In this document: positions 6,727 through 7,084 of the stretch, one piece after another
Numbering within the stretch: position 1 is the first letter of the stretch
Layout: each line of letters starts with the position of its first letter
From: Planctomycetota bacterium
Lineage (GTDB): Bacteria > Planctomycetota > B15-G4
Length of the DNA: 7,084 nucleotides
Direction: 5' to 3'
Assembly: GCA_003644265.1 (NCBI GenBank)
Contig: QNBX01000202.1
Coordinates: 1 to 7,084 of the forward strand
Notes under the pieces: model-generated
The model's input: the letters and a program-made list of their open reading frames with translations, nothing else
Told to the model about the DNA's origin: nothing
Database searches by the model: none
Program-made: the position numbers and the translations under genes

Positions 6727-6746
6727 CGAGGGCAACGACCCCATGA
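6723..6746 (+). CDS. Possible leader mini-ORF 2 (7 residues)
   Basis: ATG at 6723 opens a frame encoding MTRATTP whose stop (6744-6746) overlaps the response-regulator ATG as ATGA. The 9-base sequence ACCCCATGA frames both junctions (6718-6726 and 6738-6746). The mini-ORF contains the ribosome binding site of the regulator, so its translation could affect initiation. This is speculative. Confidence 0.2.
   Translation: MTRATTP
6728..6732 (+). promoter_or_regulatory. Ribosome binding site of the response regulator
   Basis: GAGGG lies 10 bases before the ATG at 6743. The spacing is slightly long but acceptable, and no better start exists in this frame nearby. Confidence 0.5.
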
Positions 6747-7084
6747 GCAAGAAGACCGTCCTGATCATCGAGGACGAGTCCGACATCCGCGAGCTGATCG
6801 AGTACGCCCTGGAGCGCGAGGGCTATGTGGTGCGGACGGCGGCGGACGGACAGCTCGGCCTGAGCCTGGCGCGCAAGCGCGGTCCGGACCTGGTGGTGCT
6901 GGACCTCATGCTGCCTGGGCTCGACGGCCTGGAGGTGTGCCGGCGGCTCAAGCAGGACGAGGCCACGCGTGGCATCCCGATCGTCATGGTGACGGCCAAG
7001 GGCGACGAGGCCGACGTGGTGTTGGGCCTGGGGCTCGGCGCCGACGACTACGTGCCCAAGCCGTTCAGTCCCAAGGAGCTGGTG
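6743..7084 (+). CDS. Response regulator receiver domain, PhoB/OmpR-like (3'-truncated by window edge)
   Basis: The first 114 residues of a two-component response regulator, which receives phosphate from a sensor histidine kinase in the cytoplasm. The receiver domain is nearly complete. The acidic pocket is Glu10-Asp11-Glu12 in VLIIEDESDIRELI, the phospho-acceptor is Asp54 in LVVLDLMLPGLDGLEVC, the switch residue is Thr84 in VMVTAKGDEADVVLGL, and the conserved Lys106 sits in GADDYVPKPFSPKEL. The 'GADDYVPKPFSPKEL' ending is typical of PhoB/OmpR-type regulators that carry a C-terminal winged-helix DNA-binding domain, but that part is outside the window, so a single-domain or other output cannot be excluded. 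The start is the ATG after GAGGG. It is separated from the dehydrogenase by 140 bases and so probably has its own promoter. A partner kinase gene is not visible. Confidence 0.95.
   Translation, partial: MSKKTVLIIEDESDIRELIEYALEREGYVVRTAADGQLGLSLARKRGPDLVVLDLMLPGLDGLEVCRRLKQDEATRGIPIVMVTAKGDEADVVLGLGLGADDYVPKPFSPKELV

Larger units (their letters stand above)
6603..6742 (+). other. Intergenic region between dehydrogenase and response regulator
   Basis: At 140 bases this is the only real gap in the window. The first part remains G+C-rich; from about 6656 the composition drops, as expected near a promoter. No clear rho-independent terminator is present: a weak 5-bp hairpin with a 7-base loop at 6602-6618 has no T-run after it. 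A partial -10 match (CACAAT, 6693-6698) has no convincing -35. The region also holds a direct repeat (6679-6695) and two mini-ORFs. Confidence 0.6.

Overview
The window is a dense, G+C-rich (roughly 70 % by eye) bacterial region with every gene on the + strand and almost no intergenic space. Strong G/C third-position bias, ATGA-type stop/start overlaps and a GldA/GldF/GldG-plus-DUF4340 gene set suggest a high-GC Gram-negative bacterium. A member of the Myxococcota or a related deltaproteobacterial lineage is my best guess, but nothing in the sequence settles taxonomy.

Layout. Positions 1-533 hold the 3' part of an ABC-transporter ATPase of the GldA/NatA type; its Walker A region lies upstream of the window. 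It overlaps by four bases (ATGA) a six-helix ABC-2 permease of the GldF/NosY type (530-1291). That gene overlaps by ATGA a 1081-residue GldG-like auxiliary protein (1288-4533), which appears to be two GldG-type units joined in tandem. Three bases later comes a membrane-anchored DUF4340 protein (4537-5637). Its stop overlaps a TTG start of a Glu/Leu/Phe/Val-type amino-acid dehydrogenase (5634-6602). After a 140-base gap, the only real intergenic space, a PhoB-like response regulator begins at 6743 and runs off the end.

How the genes fit together. The first four genes look like one export or envelope complex. The ATPase drives the permease, the GldG-like protein places two large extracytoplasmic domains on the outer face of the cytoplasmic membrane, and the DUF4340 protein adds another. 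Related gene sets are known from sequence surveys, and GldA/F/G are tied to gliding in Bacteroidetes, but the substrate is unknown here. The dehydrogenase is tightly coupled to this operon, yet its substrate pocket and substrate loop depart from leucine dehydrogenase in ways that point to a different or altered substrate. The response regulator probably starts a separate regulatory unit. Its leader holds an 11-base-period direct repeat and a chain of two mini-ORFs linked by ATGA overlaps.

The observations most worth a second look are the double-GldG protein with an internally conserved motif, the remodelled amino-acid dehydrogenase coupled to the ABC operon, and the leader of the response regulator.
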